Shown: one piece after another, positions 9,662-18,087 of the stretch
How positions within the stretch are numbered: the stretch's first letter is position 1
Layout of the letters: every line of letters starts with the position of its first letter
Assembly (NCBI RefSeq): GCF_001485495.1
Contig: NZ_BCNF01000039.1
Coordinates: 1-64,000 of the forward strand
Reading direction: 5' to 3'
DNA from: Gordonia desulfuricans NBRC 100010
Lineage (GTDB): Bacteria > Actinomycetota > Actinomycetes > Mycobacteriales > Mycobacteriaceae
Length of the DNA stretch: 64,000 nucleotides
The notes under the pieces: generated by a model
Databases searched by the model: none
Told to the model about the DNA's origin: nothing
What the model saw: the letters and a program-made list of their open reading frames with translations, nothing else
Translations under genes and position numbers: made by a program

Positions 9662-10246
9662 ATGCCTTCCGACGCATCGACCGCGACCCTGCTCGGGTAC
9701 GCGCGCGCCCGGCCCCGTGCCGGTTCCCTCGACGAGCAGATCGACCTGCTCACCGAGACAGGCGTCGCCGCCAACCGCATCTACACCGACACCACCGTGT
9801 TGCCCGAGGCCGAGCGACCCGGGATGACCGCCCTGCTCGACTACGCCCGTCGCGGCGACACCGTCGTCGTGGTGGGCATCGACCGGCTCGGCCGTTCGAC
9901 GCCCGAGGTGATGTCCACCGTCCGCCACCTGGGTGAACGTGGCCTTCGGCTGCGCTCGCTGCGGGAACGGATCGACACCACCGAACCGGCCGGCCACATG
10001 ATCGTCGGGGTGCTCGCGTCACTGTCGGAGCTCGACGACGAGCAGTCCCCCGGTCGGCGGGTGTCGACCGGCGGCGCACGCCGTGCCGGCGGCACGGTGG
10101 GCCGGCCCCGCGCGCTCACCCCCGACCAGATCGCACAGGCCGAACGCATGCGCGCGAACGGCGAACCCGTGCCCCGGATCGCCGCGGCACTCGGGGTGAG
10201 CCGCGCGACGTTGTACCGCACCCTCGCCACCAAGGAGGCACGGTGA
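9662..10246 (+). CDS. Serine-recombinase (resolvase)-like protein lacking the catalytic serine
   Basis: 194 aa. It aligns with gamma-delta-type resolvases from LLGYAR through IDRLGRSTPEVM to a C-terminal helix-turn-helix (ALTPDQIAQAERMRANGEPVPRIAAALGVSRATLYRTL). In active enzymes the first motif reads GYARVSTxxQ with the nucleophilic Ser. Here it reads GYARARPRAG, so the Ser position is Arg (residue 17) and a Pro follows. The arginines of DRLGR are kept. The E-helix block normally rich in AExER reads SELDDEQSPGR. It probably binds DNA but cannot recombine; a regulatory role is inferred. It overlaps the next gene by 4 nt. Confidence 0.75.
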   Translation: MPSDASTATLLGYARARPRAGSLDEQIDLLTETGVAANRIYTDTTVLPEAERPGMTALLDYARRGDTVVVVGIDRLGRSTPEVMSTVRHLGERGLRLRSLRERIDTTEPAGHMIVGVLASLSELDDEQSPGRRVSTGGARRAGGTVGRPRALTPDQIAQAERMRANGEPVPRIAAALGVSRATLYRTLATKEAR

Positions 10247-10548
10247 TCAGTATCACGGCGGGGTGTGACACCGCCCATCTCGACGCCCTGGAGTTCCGGC
10301 GCGGTATCGAGGCCGCGTACGCCTACCTCGGGGCGTTGCCGATCCCGTGGGCGCGCCATCATGCGGTGAGCACCCTGGCCGAACCACCCCGGGACGTCGG
10401 CCCGCCCCAGCATGCCGCCGAGCGTGGCCCCGGCGAGGCGTCGACCACAGACGTACACGACGCCGAGTCGGACCTGGCCGCGTCGAGCTACTCCCGCGGG
10501 TATCGCGCCGCGTTGCACGGGTTCCTGCGCGACGGCCCCCGGCTCTAG
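10243..10548 (+). CDS. Small unrecognised protein coupled to the resolvase-like gene
   Basis: 101 aa with a GTG start that overlaps the preceding stop (GTGA) and has AAGGAGGCACG upstream. The N-terminal part contains DALEFRRGIEAAYAYLGALPIPWARHHAV; the C-terminus ends SSYSRGYRAALHGFLRDGPRL. It is soluble and alanine-rich with no membrane segment or recognised domain. Translational coupling suggests it works with the resolvase-like protein. Function unknown. Confidence 0.65.
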   Translation: MISITAGCDTAHLDALEFRRGIEAAYAYLGALPIPWARHHAVSTLAEPPRDVGPPQHAAERGPGEASTTDVHDAESDLAASSYSRGYRAALHGFLRDGPRL

Positions 10549-10593
10549 ACCCCCACGATCAGCTACACCCGACACGTTTCGGGTGCGCCCACG

Positions 10594-11007
10594 TCACAGG
10601 ATCGGGCTGCGTACCCACTCCGCGTCGACGTCGACCCAGCCGGCCACGGTGCCGAACACACCCAGCATCCACATCGAGGCCAGCACCACCAGACAGGTGC
10701 CGAGCCCGAACACGCCCTGCACCGACCAGTGCTGATGCCGGAACCATTCCACCCACGCGTCGTATCGGGTGCGCGCGAACCGCAACAACCGGTGCGCCCA
10801 GGAGAACTCCGACGCCAGGATACCCAGTCCGAGAAAGACGATCAGCCAGCCCGGCCCCGGATACGGGATGGCGACGACACCGCCGGCGAGCACGAGCGCA
10901 CCCACCACGCCGACCGTGATGCGGTAGGTGAGATTCAACTCCGGTCGACGCCGGATCACGTAGCGCCGCTTGCGCGCCCAGATCCGGATTCGCTTCCACG
11001 CCGACAT
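10594..11007 (-). CDS. TIGR02611-type membrane protein
   Basis: 137 aa from MSAWKRIRIWARKRRYVIRRR. A basic N-terminus is followed by two hydrophobic hairpins: TVGVVGALVLAGGVVAIPYPGPGWLIVFLGLGIL and VFGLGTCLVVLASMWMLGVFGTV. The PGPGW motif between the first two segments is characteristic of TIGR02611 proteins of actinobacteria, whose function is unknown. The start at 11007 has GGGGAG about 10 bases upstream. It is convergent with the preceding small gene. Confidence 0.8.
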   Translation of the reverse strand: MSAWKRIRIWARKRRYVIRRRPELNLTYRITVGVVGALVLAGGVVAIPYPGPGWLIVFLGLGILASEFSWAHRLLRFARTRYDAWVEWFRHQHWSVQGVFGLGTCLVVLASMWMLGVFGTVAGWVDVDAEWVRSPIL

Positions 11008-11169
11008 CCTCGACCACTCCCCTGGCACTGATCCGGGCCGGTGACACCCGTTCTGTCCAGGATACGTGGGCCCGGCCCCGTCGAAATCGTGGCCGCACCA
11101 CCGCGGACGCCGGGATCCGAGTCGCCCAAGTGCCCGGTGTATCCGGGTCGGCTCTGTGAGACTGTGCAG

Positions 11170-12387
11170 GTGATTCGCACATTCCGGCTTCTCCGCGTGC
11201 TGTCGGCGGCGGTCCCGCTCACCGTGTTGGGCGCGTCGAGCGCCCTGGCCGCGCCGACACCGCAGGGCAGTGCACCCGAGCCGGTGTGCGCCTGGCAGTT
11301 CATGTCCAATGCCAACGATCTGAACGTCGCGTTCCCGGACAGCAACGCCACCTACTGGGTGATGCCGTATGCACTCGGCCCCGGCGACTCGATCAGCCTG
11401 TCGGGACAGTTCCCCCAGGCCCGATACTTCTCGCTGAACACCTACGGCACCGACTTCGACACCATCGACACCCTGCGCGACAACCAGATCACGCCCGATC
11501 GCGGCAGTTCCAATCCGTTCGCCGAGGTGTCGCCGGCGCAGGCCGGCCGCAGCTGGCACGCGGCGGTGGTTCCCGGGCCGGCCGATGCCTCGCGCAACCA
11601 GATCAGCGGACTGCCCACCTCGGGGACTCAACGCGTCCCGGTGGGTTTCCTCATCGTGCGGGTGTACGTCCCCGACGACCCGAACTCACCCAACGGTGGA
11701 GTCGCCCTGCCCACGATGACGATGCACCTGGGCGGCGCGACGATCCCGTTGCGCCCGTGCGCATCCCCACTTTCCCTCTCCGGGGACTCGGCGCCGATGA
11801 AGGCACTGTTCGACCGCCTCGTCACCACCGGTGGCGGCTCGGCGACGGAGGCCGTCTTCACCAATCCGACGACGACCGGCGGCCTGTTCCCGAACGGGGA
11901 CAACAAGTATCTCGCCGCTCCGGTGACCTATCGGCCCGGCCGGGTGGTCGTGGTCCGCGGAAAGGCGCCCTCGTTCCCCGACACCACCGCCGGGACGTCG
12001 CCGGCGGCCGCCCGGGATCTGCGGTACTGGTCGATGTGTCAGAACGACAGGGTGAGCCCCTACCCCGTCGTCACCTGTGCGGCCGACCACCAGACCGCGC
12101 TCGACGCCGACGGCTACTACACCTATGTGATCGCCGCGCCCCAGGACCTGGCCGCGCCGATCGATGCGAGCCAGACCCTGATCGGTTGGGGCAGCACCGC
12201 CGTCGCCGACAAGGTGCTGATCATGCGGAACATGCTCCCGTCGGCCGGGTTCTATCCGCGGTCGGTCCAGGCGTCGCAGGCCGACCACTCCGATCCCGCC
12301 ACGTCGATGGGCGCGTACTACCCGCGCGGCACCTACTGCCAGGTCGACGTGCTGCGCAGTCAGGGATGGCAGGGCTGCTATCGGTGA
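11170..12387 (+). CDS. Secreted protein of unknown function
   Basis: About 405 aa from the GTG at 11170; a second GTG two codons earlier is equally possible and neither has a strong RBS. The N-terminus is a Sec-type signal peptide (VIRTFRLLRVLSAAVPLTVL, then GASSALAAPTP, with cleavage after ALA likely). The mature part is Gly/Pro/Ser-rich and beta-looking, with YFSLNTYGTDFDTIDTL, VPVGFLIVRVYVPDD and several cysteines (PVCAW, RPCAS, SMCQND, VTCAAD, TYCQVD, GCYR) that may form disulphides outside the cell. It resembles exported proteins of Gordonia and Rhodococcus type, but I do not recognise a named family. Confidence 0.8.
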   Translation: MIRTFRLLRVLSAAVPLTVLGASSALAAPTPQGSAPEPVCAWQFMSNANDLNVAFPDSNATYWVMPYALGPGDSISLSGQFPQARYFSLNTYGTDFDTIDTLRDNQITPDRGSSNPFAEVSPAQAGRSWHAAVVPGPADASRNQISGLPTSGTQRVPVGFLIVRVYVPDDPNSPNGGVALPTMTMHLGGATIPLRPCASPLSLSGDSAPMKALFDRLVTTGGGSATEAVFTNPTTTGGLFPNGDNKYLAAPVTYRPGRVVVVRGKAPSFPDTTAGTSPAAARDLRYWSMCQNDRVSPYPVVTCAADHQTALDADGYYTYVIAAPQDLAAPIDASQTLIGWGSTAVADKVLIMRNMLPSAGFYPRSVQASQADHSDPATSMGAYYPRGTYCQVDVLRSQGWQGCYR

Positions 12388-12517
12388 GGACGGATCCGGG
12401 CGACACCGCTGGTGTCGTTCGGCCCGAGATGACATCGGTGACCCCGGACCATGCCGGCAGACACGGTCGGGCCCGACTTCTTGACGTACGGCAACGACCA
12501 GGTGCTCGTCTCGGTGG

Positions 12518-13240
12518 TCATCGCCCGGAGCCGACCTGCCGTGCGTAGGTGGCCGGAGTGACACCGAACTCCCGACGGAATGCCCGGGTGAAAGTATCCG
12601 GCTCAGAGAAGCCCGCCTCGACGGCTGCAGCGCGGGGAGGTACCCCGCTGCGCAGAAGGTCACGGGCGTGGTCGAGCCGATGCCGGCGGATCAGTGCCGC
12701 CGGCGAAGCGTGAGCGCGCGCCAGGATCGCCTGCAGCGTCCGCAGTGAGATGTGATTGTCGTGCGCCAGTCGGCGTGGGGTGAGGTCCGGATCGCGAAAG
12801 CTGCGCGCCACCTGCTCCCGCAGCACAGCCACGGATGGCAGAGCCCCGGCCTCACTGGAGGGCATCGGCGGCGCGGAGCGCTGCGGATGGAAGGCCAAGA
12901 GCCGCAACTGGTGCCCGGGCAGTGCCGAGATCCGCCACTGCGCGGTGAACCGGTGACCGGCAGCAGTCGCGAACGTCTCTGTGCCGGAAGCCTTCCGATG
13001 GCCTCGGGCCGCCTGGACAATCGGGCATTCCTCGGCCGGATACGGCGTTCCGTTCAGGTGAAACGCGTGTAGCGTGTCGTGACTGGAACGGCCGTGCAGG
13101 TCTGCGTGATCGGAGATGCCCAACGCCCGACCGGCCGCCTCGTTGGCGTATTCGATAGCGCCGTCCGCGCCGATCACCCACAAGGGCTGCCAGACGGTGT
13201 CGACCACCGTGCTCAACCACCGATCCGGCGCACTCGTCAC
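12518..13240 (-). CDS. AraC-family regulator with an N-terminal PAS-like domain
   Basis: 240 aa if started at the GTG at 13240; the frame stays open further upstream, so the start is uncertain. Residues 15-110 look like a PAS sensor (PLWVIGADGAIEYANEAAGRALG). The C-terminal 100 residues are an AraC/XylS DNA-binding domain with two helix-turn-helix motifs (LAHDNHISLRTLQAILAR and AAAVEAGFSEPDTFTRAFRREFGVTPATYAR). It is divergent from the cupin and cyanase genes across a shared promoter region of about 170 bp, so it probably controls them. The effector is unknown; cyanate or a related nitrogen compound is a guess from context. Confidence 0.85.
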   Translation of the reverse strand: MTSAPDRWLSTVVDTVWQPLWVIGADGAIEYANEAAGRALGISDHADLHGRSSHDTLHAFHLNGTPYPAEECPIVQAARGHRKASGTETFATAAGHRFTAQWRISALPGHQLRLLAFHPQRSAPPMPSSEAGALPSVAVLREQVARSFRDPDLTPRRLAHDNHISLRTLQAILARAHASPAALIRRHRLDHARDLLRSGVPPRAAAVEAGFSEPDTFTRAFRREFGVTPATYARQVGSGR

Positions 13241-13413
13241 CGCCCAATCGTGGCACCACTCGGTTACACCGCGATTGCCGGGACGTTTCCGCAGTTCGAT
13301 GCGCAAAGTGTCAGGCAAGTCGCGTATTTTTCCCTTTTCCTGCCCGCCGTCGGGTGATCGACTGGATGCGTCCCAACCCGATCCGCCCGTCAGGGCACGA
13401 AAGGACCACCACG

Positions 13414-13788
13414 ATGACGTACAACCCCCGGATGCAGAAGGCCACATTCGCCGAGATCGATCCGGACGTGCACGGCCGGATCTCCAAGCGCACGGCTGCA
13501 CTCGACGGTGTCGATGTCACGCAGGTGACCTTCGGTGTCGGCGCAAAGTGGTCTGCCGACCTCAAGGACTACGCCGGCACCGCCGACTGTCGACTTCCGC
13601 ACGTCTCGCTGGTGTTGGCCGGCACCCTGGGAGTCGAGATGACCGACGGCTCCACCGAAGAGTTCTCGGCCGGCGACGTCATGCTGCTGCCGCCCGGGCA
13701 CGACGCGTGGACCATCGGGGACGAGGCATGCACCTTCGTCGAATTCTCCCGCGGTAACGACTACTACGACCAGCAATCGGCACAATGA
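13414..13788 (+). CDS. Cupin-domain protein
   Basis: 124 aa from an ATG with AAAGGA ten bases upstream. The fold is a single cupin: LPHVSLVLAGTLGVEMTDGSTEEFSAGDVMLLPPGHDAWTIGDEACTFVEF. The usual first-motif histidines are mostly absent; one His is in LPHVS and another in PPGHDA, so metal binding is uncertain. It overlaps cynS by 4 nt (ATGA) and forms a two-gene operon with it. A role in sensing or handling cyanate or a related compound is inferred from the operon only. Confidence 0.8.
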   Translation: MTYNPRMQKATFAEIDPDVHGRISKRTAALDGVDVTQVTFGVGAKWSADLKDYAGTADCRLPHVSLVLAGTLGVEMTDGSTEEFSAGDVMLLPPGHDAWTIGDEACTFVEFSRGNDYYDQQSAQ

Positions 13789-14240
13789 TCGACAAGCACA
13801 CGGCAGGGTTGGTCATCGATGAGGCGCGCCAGGATCGCGGGTTGACCTGGAACCGGCTGGCCGAGATCATCGAACGGCCTCCGGTGTGGACGGTTTCGGC
13901 ACTGCTCGGCATGCACCCGGTGCCGCAGGCCATCGCGGATGTGGTGCGAGACGAACTCGGACTCGACGAGGACATCGCCAAAGCCCTCACCCGACAGCCT
14001 GTTCGGATCGGGCCCACCGACATCTCCGCTGATCCGACCATCTATCGCTTCCACGAACTCATCGCCGTGTACGGCGCCGCGTTGAAGGCGCTCATCCACG
14101 AGGAGTTCGGCGACGGCATCATGAGCGCCATCAATTGCAGCGTCGCCGTCGATCGAGGTACCCACCCCGACGGCGACCGCGTGAGGGTGACCATCGACGG
14201 AAAGTTCCTGCCGTATGCGTGGAACGCCAGCGAGGGCTGA
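13785..14240 (+). CDS. cynS: Cyanate hydratase (cyanase)
   Basis: 151 aa, close to the usual 150-156. Cyanase converts cyanate and bicarbonate to carbamate and CO2, with carbamate decaying to ammonia. The N-terminal helix-turn-helix-like domain (EARQDRGLTWNRLAEII) and the C-terminal catalytic domain (DPTIYRFHELIAVYGAALKA, HEEFGDGIMSAINC) are both present. The catalytic triad appears as Arg88, Glu91 and Ser114, with the same 3- and 23-residue spacing as E. coli Arg96, Glu99 and Ser122. No carbonic anhydrase or cyanate transporter gene is adjacent, unlike the E. coli cyn operon. Confidence 0.95.
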   Translation: MIDKHTAGLVIDEARQDRGLTWNRLAEIIERPPVWTVSALLGMHPVPQAIADVVRDELGLDEDIAKALTRQPVRIGPTDISADPTIYRFHELIAVYGAALKALIHEEFGDGIMSAINCSVAVDRGTHPDGDRVRVTIDGKFLPYAWNASEG

Positions 14241-14322
14241 CCGACGAGTGCCCCGGCCGCCCTGAGCTGCCGGGGCACGTCCGCTCGTACAGCGCCACCA
14301 CGGCGCCGCCCGCGGTGGCACC

Positions 14323-15060
14323 CTAACCACTCGTCCCGCCGGGTCCGTCGAAGCGCACGGCCTGCTCCACCGCGAGGAACACCCCGGAGCCGGTCGTGGT
14401 GTTCCAGCAGGTGAGGCCGTTGCTCTCGGAAGCACAGATCCAGTCGTCGAAGTAGTACTGATTGCCGTATGCGGCAACGGGAACCTGGTAGCCGTCAGTG
14501 GCGGGTTGGTTCATCCAGCCCGTGGTACCCGAGCCGTCGGTCGGAGCGCCGACACGGTTGGCGGCGAGCGGAAAGATCCACCTGCCCTTACACGTCCCCG
14601 ACCGGGTCACGCAGCCGAGCGGACTGCTCGACTTGTTGTAGCTCGTGATGCCGCACAGGCCTTGCGCCCCCTCGGCGTCGGGCTGGTTGAAGTCGCAGCC
14701 GATCCGGCCGGTCGGCGTCACGAGGTGTGCCGAGCGGAGCTTGCCGTACCTGCTCACATACGTCGGCAGTGGCTGCGCGGTTGCCGGCCGCGGCCCGCCC
14801 GCACCCACATAGGCACCCGGGACCGGCGGCGTCGCCTGACCAGGACTCGCGGGACTGCCCGCTGGGCTCGAGTCCGGCATGACAGACGACGTCGACGTCC
14901 CGACGGTGGTCGGGTCGCCGTTCACGGCACTCGGCGCTGCGGCCCGATCGTCGCCCTCGGCATCGATCACCAGGATCACCGCCACGACCAGCGCGGACAC
15001 CAGGACCACGGCGGTGGCCAGGAGCGCCAACACCGTCTTGTTACCCGACGTTGAATTCAT
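14323..15060 (-). CDS. Exported or membrane-anchored protein of unknown function
   Basis: 245 aa from an ATG with GGGGGAAG upstream. Residues 8-32 form a hydrophobic N-terminal segment (KTVLALLATAVVLVSALVVA), then a Ser/Pro/Gly-rich linker of about 60 residues. The C-terminal globular part (about 105-245) contains GRIGCDFNQ, GLCGITSYN, LGCVTRSGTCKGRW, DWICASESNGLTCWN: seven cysteines, probably disulphide-bonded outside the cell. The tail resembles the GCDF/LTCWN exported-domain pattern common in Mycobacteriales, without a known role. Confidence 0.75.
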   Translation of the reverse strand: MNSTSGNKTVLALLATAVVLVSALVVAVILVIDAEGDDRAAAPSAVNGDPTTVGTSTSSVMPDSSPAGSPASPGQATPPVPGAYVGAGGPRPATAQPLPTYVSRYGKLRSAHLVTPTGRIGCDFNQPDAEGAQGLCGITSYNKSSSPLGCVTRSGTCKGRWIFPLAANRVGAPTDGSGTTGWMNQPATDGYQVPVAAYGNQYYFDDWICASESNGLTCWNTTTGSGVFLAVEQAVRFDGPGGTSG

Positions 15061-15400
15061 CGTCTTCCCCCGAAGCTCGACATCTGGACACCGCCTCACA
15101 CGAGCGATTCGCCACAGTGAATCACAGACGGGAGGTCCGATCTCTCGATGTCGTCTGGTCGAATCACAGCCCTCGGCGCACGATCGCACCGCAATCGTCG
15201 CCAGAGGAGAACCACTGCGCTACAACAGGTTCGACAGTGTGAACCCGATTCGACCGAGGTCGCACCGCCGTTGCCGACACCCGGCGAGCCGGACTTCCAC
15301 CCAGTCGTCGCGAGCGGCTGGGTCAGCCGGTGATGCCCGTATCGGCGTGTACCCATCACGATCTGGTTGCCCATCGATCCGGATAGGGCGTCAAACGAAG
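15061..15400. other. Intergenic DNA left of the element
   Basis: About 340 bp of non-coding sequence lie between the exported-protein gene and the left end of the integrated element. No convincing open frame with an RBS, RNA gene or repeat was seen here. Confidence 0.5.
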
Positions 15401-15426
15401 AAAACCCGCAGTTACCTGCGGGTTTT
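15401..15426 (-). terminator. Original terminator of the tRNA-Val gene, displaced by the element
   Basis: A 10-bp perfect stem AAAACCCGCA with its complement and a 6-nt loop abuts the attL core. On the minus strand it ends in a T-rich run. It was probably the terminator of the tRNA-Val(CAC) gene before insertion separated them. Confidence 0.75.
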
Positions 15427-15456
15427 GTTGTGGTCCCGGCTGGGATCGAACCAGCG
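15427..15456. repeat. attL core
   Basis: A 30-bp core running from GTTGTGGTCCCGG to GAACCAGCG, identical to 51221-51250. It carries the T-arm and acceptor 3' strand of tRNA-Val(CAC) on the minus strand, without the rest of the tRNA. It is therefore the displaced tRNA end. Confidence 0.92.
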
Positions 15457-15546
15457 TCCTATGCTATGGTCAGAGGAACAATCAGCAGGTCAGAGCCGTT
15501 TAGTATCCGGTACTTTGGGCGAGATTCCGGCAGTTTTGGCATGCTG

Positions 15547-15577
15547 AGTACCGCACAAGTACCGCGCCTGCGGTACT
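15547..15577. promoter_or_regulatory. Left arm-type integrase sites (AGTACCGC repeats)
   Basis: AGTACCGC occurs twice in direct orientation (15547-15554 and 15558-15565) and once inverted (15570-15577). The surrounding 21 bp at 15546-15566 recur exactly at 51141-51161, inside the other end of the element. Placement 90 bp from the core and upstream of the integrase gene fits arm-type binding sites for the integrase N-terminal domain, and could also allow autoregulation. Confidence 0.7.
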
Positions 15578-15598
15578 TGATCAACCGGGAGGGACACC

Positions 15599-16774
15599 GT
15601 GACCGCTAAGGGCCAGAAGCAGAAGCGCAAGCGCACGTGGGGCATCGTCGACCCTCAACGCAGCGGAAAATATCGCGCTCGCTACACCCATCAGGGGGAG
15701 CGATTCAGCGCGCCGACGACGTTTGACACCGTCGACGAGGCTGACCTGTGGTTGTCCACGCAGCGCGTCGACATCTCCAGCGGCAAGTGGGTCCATCCTG
15801 ACGAGGCCGCGAGACGGGCCGAGGCCCAAGCTGCCGATGCAGCTCGACGAGCCACCACCTTCGGCGAGTACGCCGACAAGTGGGTCCGCGAGCGCACCAA
15901 CTCCAAGGGTGAGCCGATCCGGCCGCGCACCCGCAAGGAGTACGAGCGGATGCTCAACTCCGAGAATGGCTTCCTCACTGAGTGGCGCGCTACCCCCCTG
16001 ATCGAGATCACCCCCGACGCGGTGCGGACGTGGCGCACCAAGCACCTCGACACCGGCCACCTCACCGCCACGGCTCGCAGTTATGACCTCATGAAGTCGA
16101 TCCTCAAGACCGCCGTCGAGGACGGGCTGATCGAGTCCAATCCGTGCAACGTCAAGGGCGGATCGCTCACATCGACGAAGAAGAAGGTCCGCCCGCCGGC
16201 AGACGACGAGTTGGAGGCGCTGATCCAGGCCATCGACGAACGGTACAAAGCCCTCGTCGTCGTGGCCGCCGCAGGTGGCCTGCGCTACGGCGAATGCTTG
16301 GCGCTCACCACCGACGACGTCATCATCGAGCGTGATAGCGCCGGCGAGGTCGACTGCGTGCGCTTGGTCGTCGACGACGCTGTCGTTGAGGGTGCTGGAA
16401 TCCCTCGGGAGTCTGGCGAGGTCAAGACCGAGGCTGGTGTGCGAGGGATCTCGATCTTCGGCCGCGACGCGCAGATCATCGCCGACCACGTGGCCAACCT
16501 CTCCCCCGGTGTGCTGCTGTGGACCGACACACAGGGCCGCTACGTCAGCCAGTCGTCGGTAAACAACGCGTGGTGGGCTGCCCGCAAGGAGGTTGGCTGC
16601 ACCGACGTGACGTTCCACTCGCTACGTCACTATGCCGGGACCCGGTACGCGCAGAGCGGGGCGACCATCGCCGAGACGATGGCGCGTCTCGGGCACTCGT
16701 CGGCCAAGGCCGCGATGAGATACCAGCACGCGGGCACCCGCGACGACGAGCTGGCTCGCCGGGCAGCTCGCTGA
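15599..16774 (+). CDS. Tyrosine site-specific integrase
   Basis: 391 aa from a GTG behind GGGAGGGACACC. The N-terminal arm-binding region is basic (KGQKQKRKRTWGIVDP), residues 85-180 are the SAM-like core-binding domain (TTFGEYADKWVRER), and the catalytic domain follows. Active-site residues are visible: Arg229 (GGLRYGE), Lys276 (EVKTEAGVRG), His340-x-x-Arg343 (HSLRH), His366 (GHSS) and Tyr375 (MRYQHAG). It should catalyse integration and excision at tRNA-Val(CAC). It is adjacent to attL, as is usual for tRNA-targeting elements. Confidence 0.96.
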   Translation: MTAKGQKQKRKRTWGIVDPQRSGKYRARYTHQGERFSAPTTFDTVDEADLWLSTQRVDISSGKWVHPDEAARRAEAQAADAARRATTFGEYADKWVRERTNSKGEPIRPRTRKEYERMLNSENGFLTEWRATPLIEITPDAVRTWRTKHLDTGHLTATARSYDLMKSILKTAVEDGLIESNPCNVKGGSLTSTKKKVRPPADDELEALIQAIDERYKALVVVAAAGGLRYGECLALTTDDVIIERDSAGEVDCVRLVVDDAVVEGAGIPRESGEVKTEAGVRGISIFGRDAQIIADHVANLSPGVLLWTDTQGRYVSQSSVNNAWWAARKEVGCTDVTFHSLRHYAGTRYAQSGATIAETMARLGHSSAKAAMRYQHAGTRDDELARRAAR

Positions 16775-16839
16775 TGCCCTGGGCGCCGGCCGATGGCAGG
16801 CGCCGCTTGTCTGGCCCATCCCCACGCTGACTCAGAATG

Positions 16840-17931
16840 TCAGTCCACGGAAGTCCCGGTGAGGTACGGGTGCCATCCGTGCTGCTGCCAGCGCGCCGAT
16901 GAGCGCTGTGCACGTATGTCACGCAAGCTCTTGCCCCCGTAGCAGGCTTCCAGGCTCACGTCGCGTTCCCCGGTGAAACGCCACCATTGCGTACGCCGTT
17001 TCGAGTTCTCGGCAATCACCTCACCTACTAAGTCCCATGTGTCGGCGCGGTAGACGGCTCGGACGATGTCGTTGGCGAAAACCAAGATCGGTAGGCCGGG
17101 AAGGTTCCGCGCCGCGGCACCGGCAATCCACGACTGACGACTCCACTCGTAGACATCCTCACGCGTGGCCGTGGGCGAGGCTGCGGCGTTCACTTTGACC
17201 AGTGCACACGGGATTGGCAGCGCCGGAACCGTTTCGGCGCTGTAACGCAGAGCCAGCTCACCGGCAGGCTGCATCCCATGCTCAGTAGCGACGTGACCTC
17301 CTTGGATATTGACCAGATCTAACTCTGACAGCGCAGCGAAGTCGAGCATGGACTGCTCGGCGGCAAACGCGCCCTGATCCTTTGCTGTGTCCTCGTCGAT
17401 ACGGTGGCGGATAACCCAATGCTCGACGCCGAACCCAGCACCGAAGATCCGGTCGATCCGGTCGTTCTTCTTCGAGGTGATCTCCGCAGCGTCGCCTTCG
17501 CCCACGATCTCCGAAGTGTCCAGAGGCTTGGCGCTTCGAGCGCCCCAAACGTGCTGAAATACGCGGTTTCCGCGACCCTTACCGATGTAGAACGGCTTGG
17601 ACGTCATCGGGTCGACGAGGACGTACACATACACCCCGAGCTTCTCCTGTACCTCAGGTAGAAATGGTCTCGGCAGCACAGGGGCGGGTACCGAAACAAC
17701 ATTGAGGTTGCGCCTGAGCGCTCGGGCAAGGTCGGACTCTAGGGCCGCACTCTCACCCAATACCGCCCTGGTTGCCTCAGCCTCGCCAAGGAATCGACAT
17801 CCGGTCAGGCGAACCGCTTTCTCGACCACGTCGACAACCGTGCGAGTCGATGGTGTGTCAGAGAGCATCTCAGCGATTGCTGCAACAGCACCCGCCCCAA
17901 CCTCTACAACCTCAATCTTCTCTTCGTTCAC
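16840..17931 (-). CDS. LEM-3-like GIY-YIG domain protein
   Basis: 363 aa from a GTG at 17931 behind GGAGGGCTCGA; the frame is open further upstream but that part lacks homology-like features. Residues about 110-235 form a GIY-YIG domain of the LEM-3 type: YVYVLVDPMTSKPFYIGKGRGNRVFQHV, then DRIDRIFGAGFGVEHWVIRHRIDE and AAEQSMLDFA. The C-terminal part (FTGERDVSLEACYGGKSLRDIRA) looks like a second small domain found in proteins of this group. It may be a DNA or RNA nuclease carried for defence. It is convergent with the integrase gene. Confidence 0.78.
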   Translation of the reverse strand: MNEEKIEVVEVGAGAVAAIAEMLSDTPSTRTVVDVVEKAVRLTGCRFLGEAEATRAVLGESAALESDLARALRRNLNVVSVPAPVLPRPFLPEVQEKLGVYVYVLVDPMTSKPFYIGKGRGNRVFQHVWGARSAKPLDTSEIVGEGDAAEITSKKNDRIDRIFGAGFGVEHWVIRHRIDEDTAKDQGAFAAEQSMLDFAALSELDLVNIQGGHVATEHGMQPAGELALRYSAETVPALPIPCALVKVNAAASPTATREDVYEWSRQSWIAGAAARNLPGLPILVFANDIVRAVYRADTWDLVGEVIAENSKRRTQWWRFTGERDVSLEACYGGKSLRDIRAQRSSARWQQHGWHPYLTGTSVD

Positions 17932-18087
17932 TCGAGCCCTCCGAGTCACTCGTTCCTGTGTTGTCAATGAGTATGGCCGCGGCAACCCGTACCCCACGAT
18001 CGGCGCCCCGAGCGACGCGAACACCACCGTCGGCACAGCCGCCGGCAAGCCCGAACTCGAACACCCACATTCGAGGGAGGGACTTCT

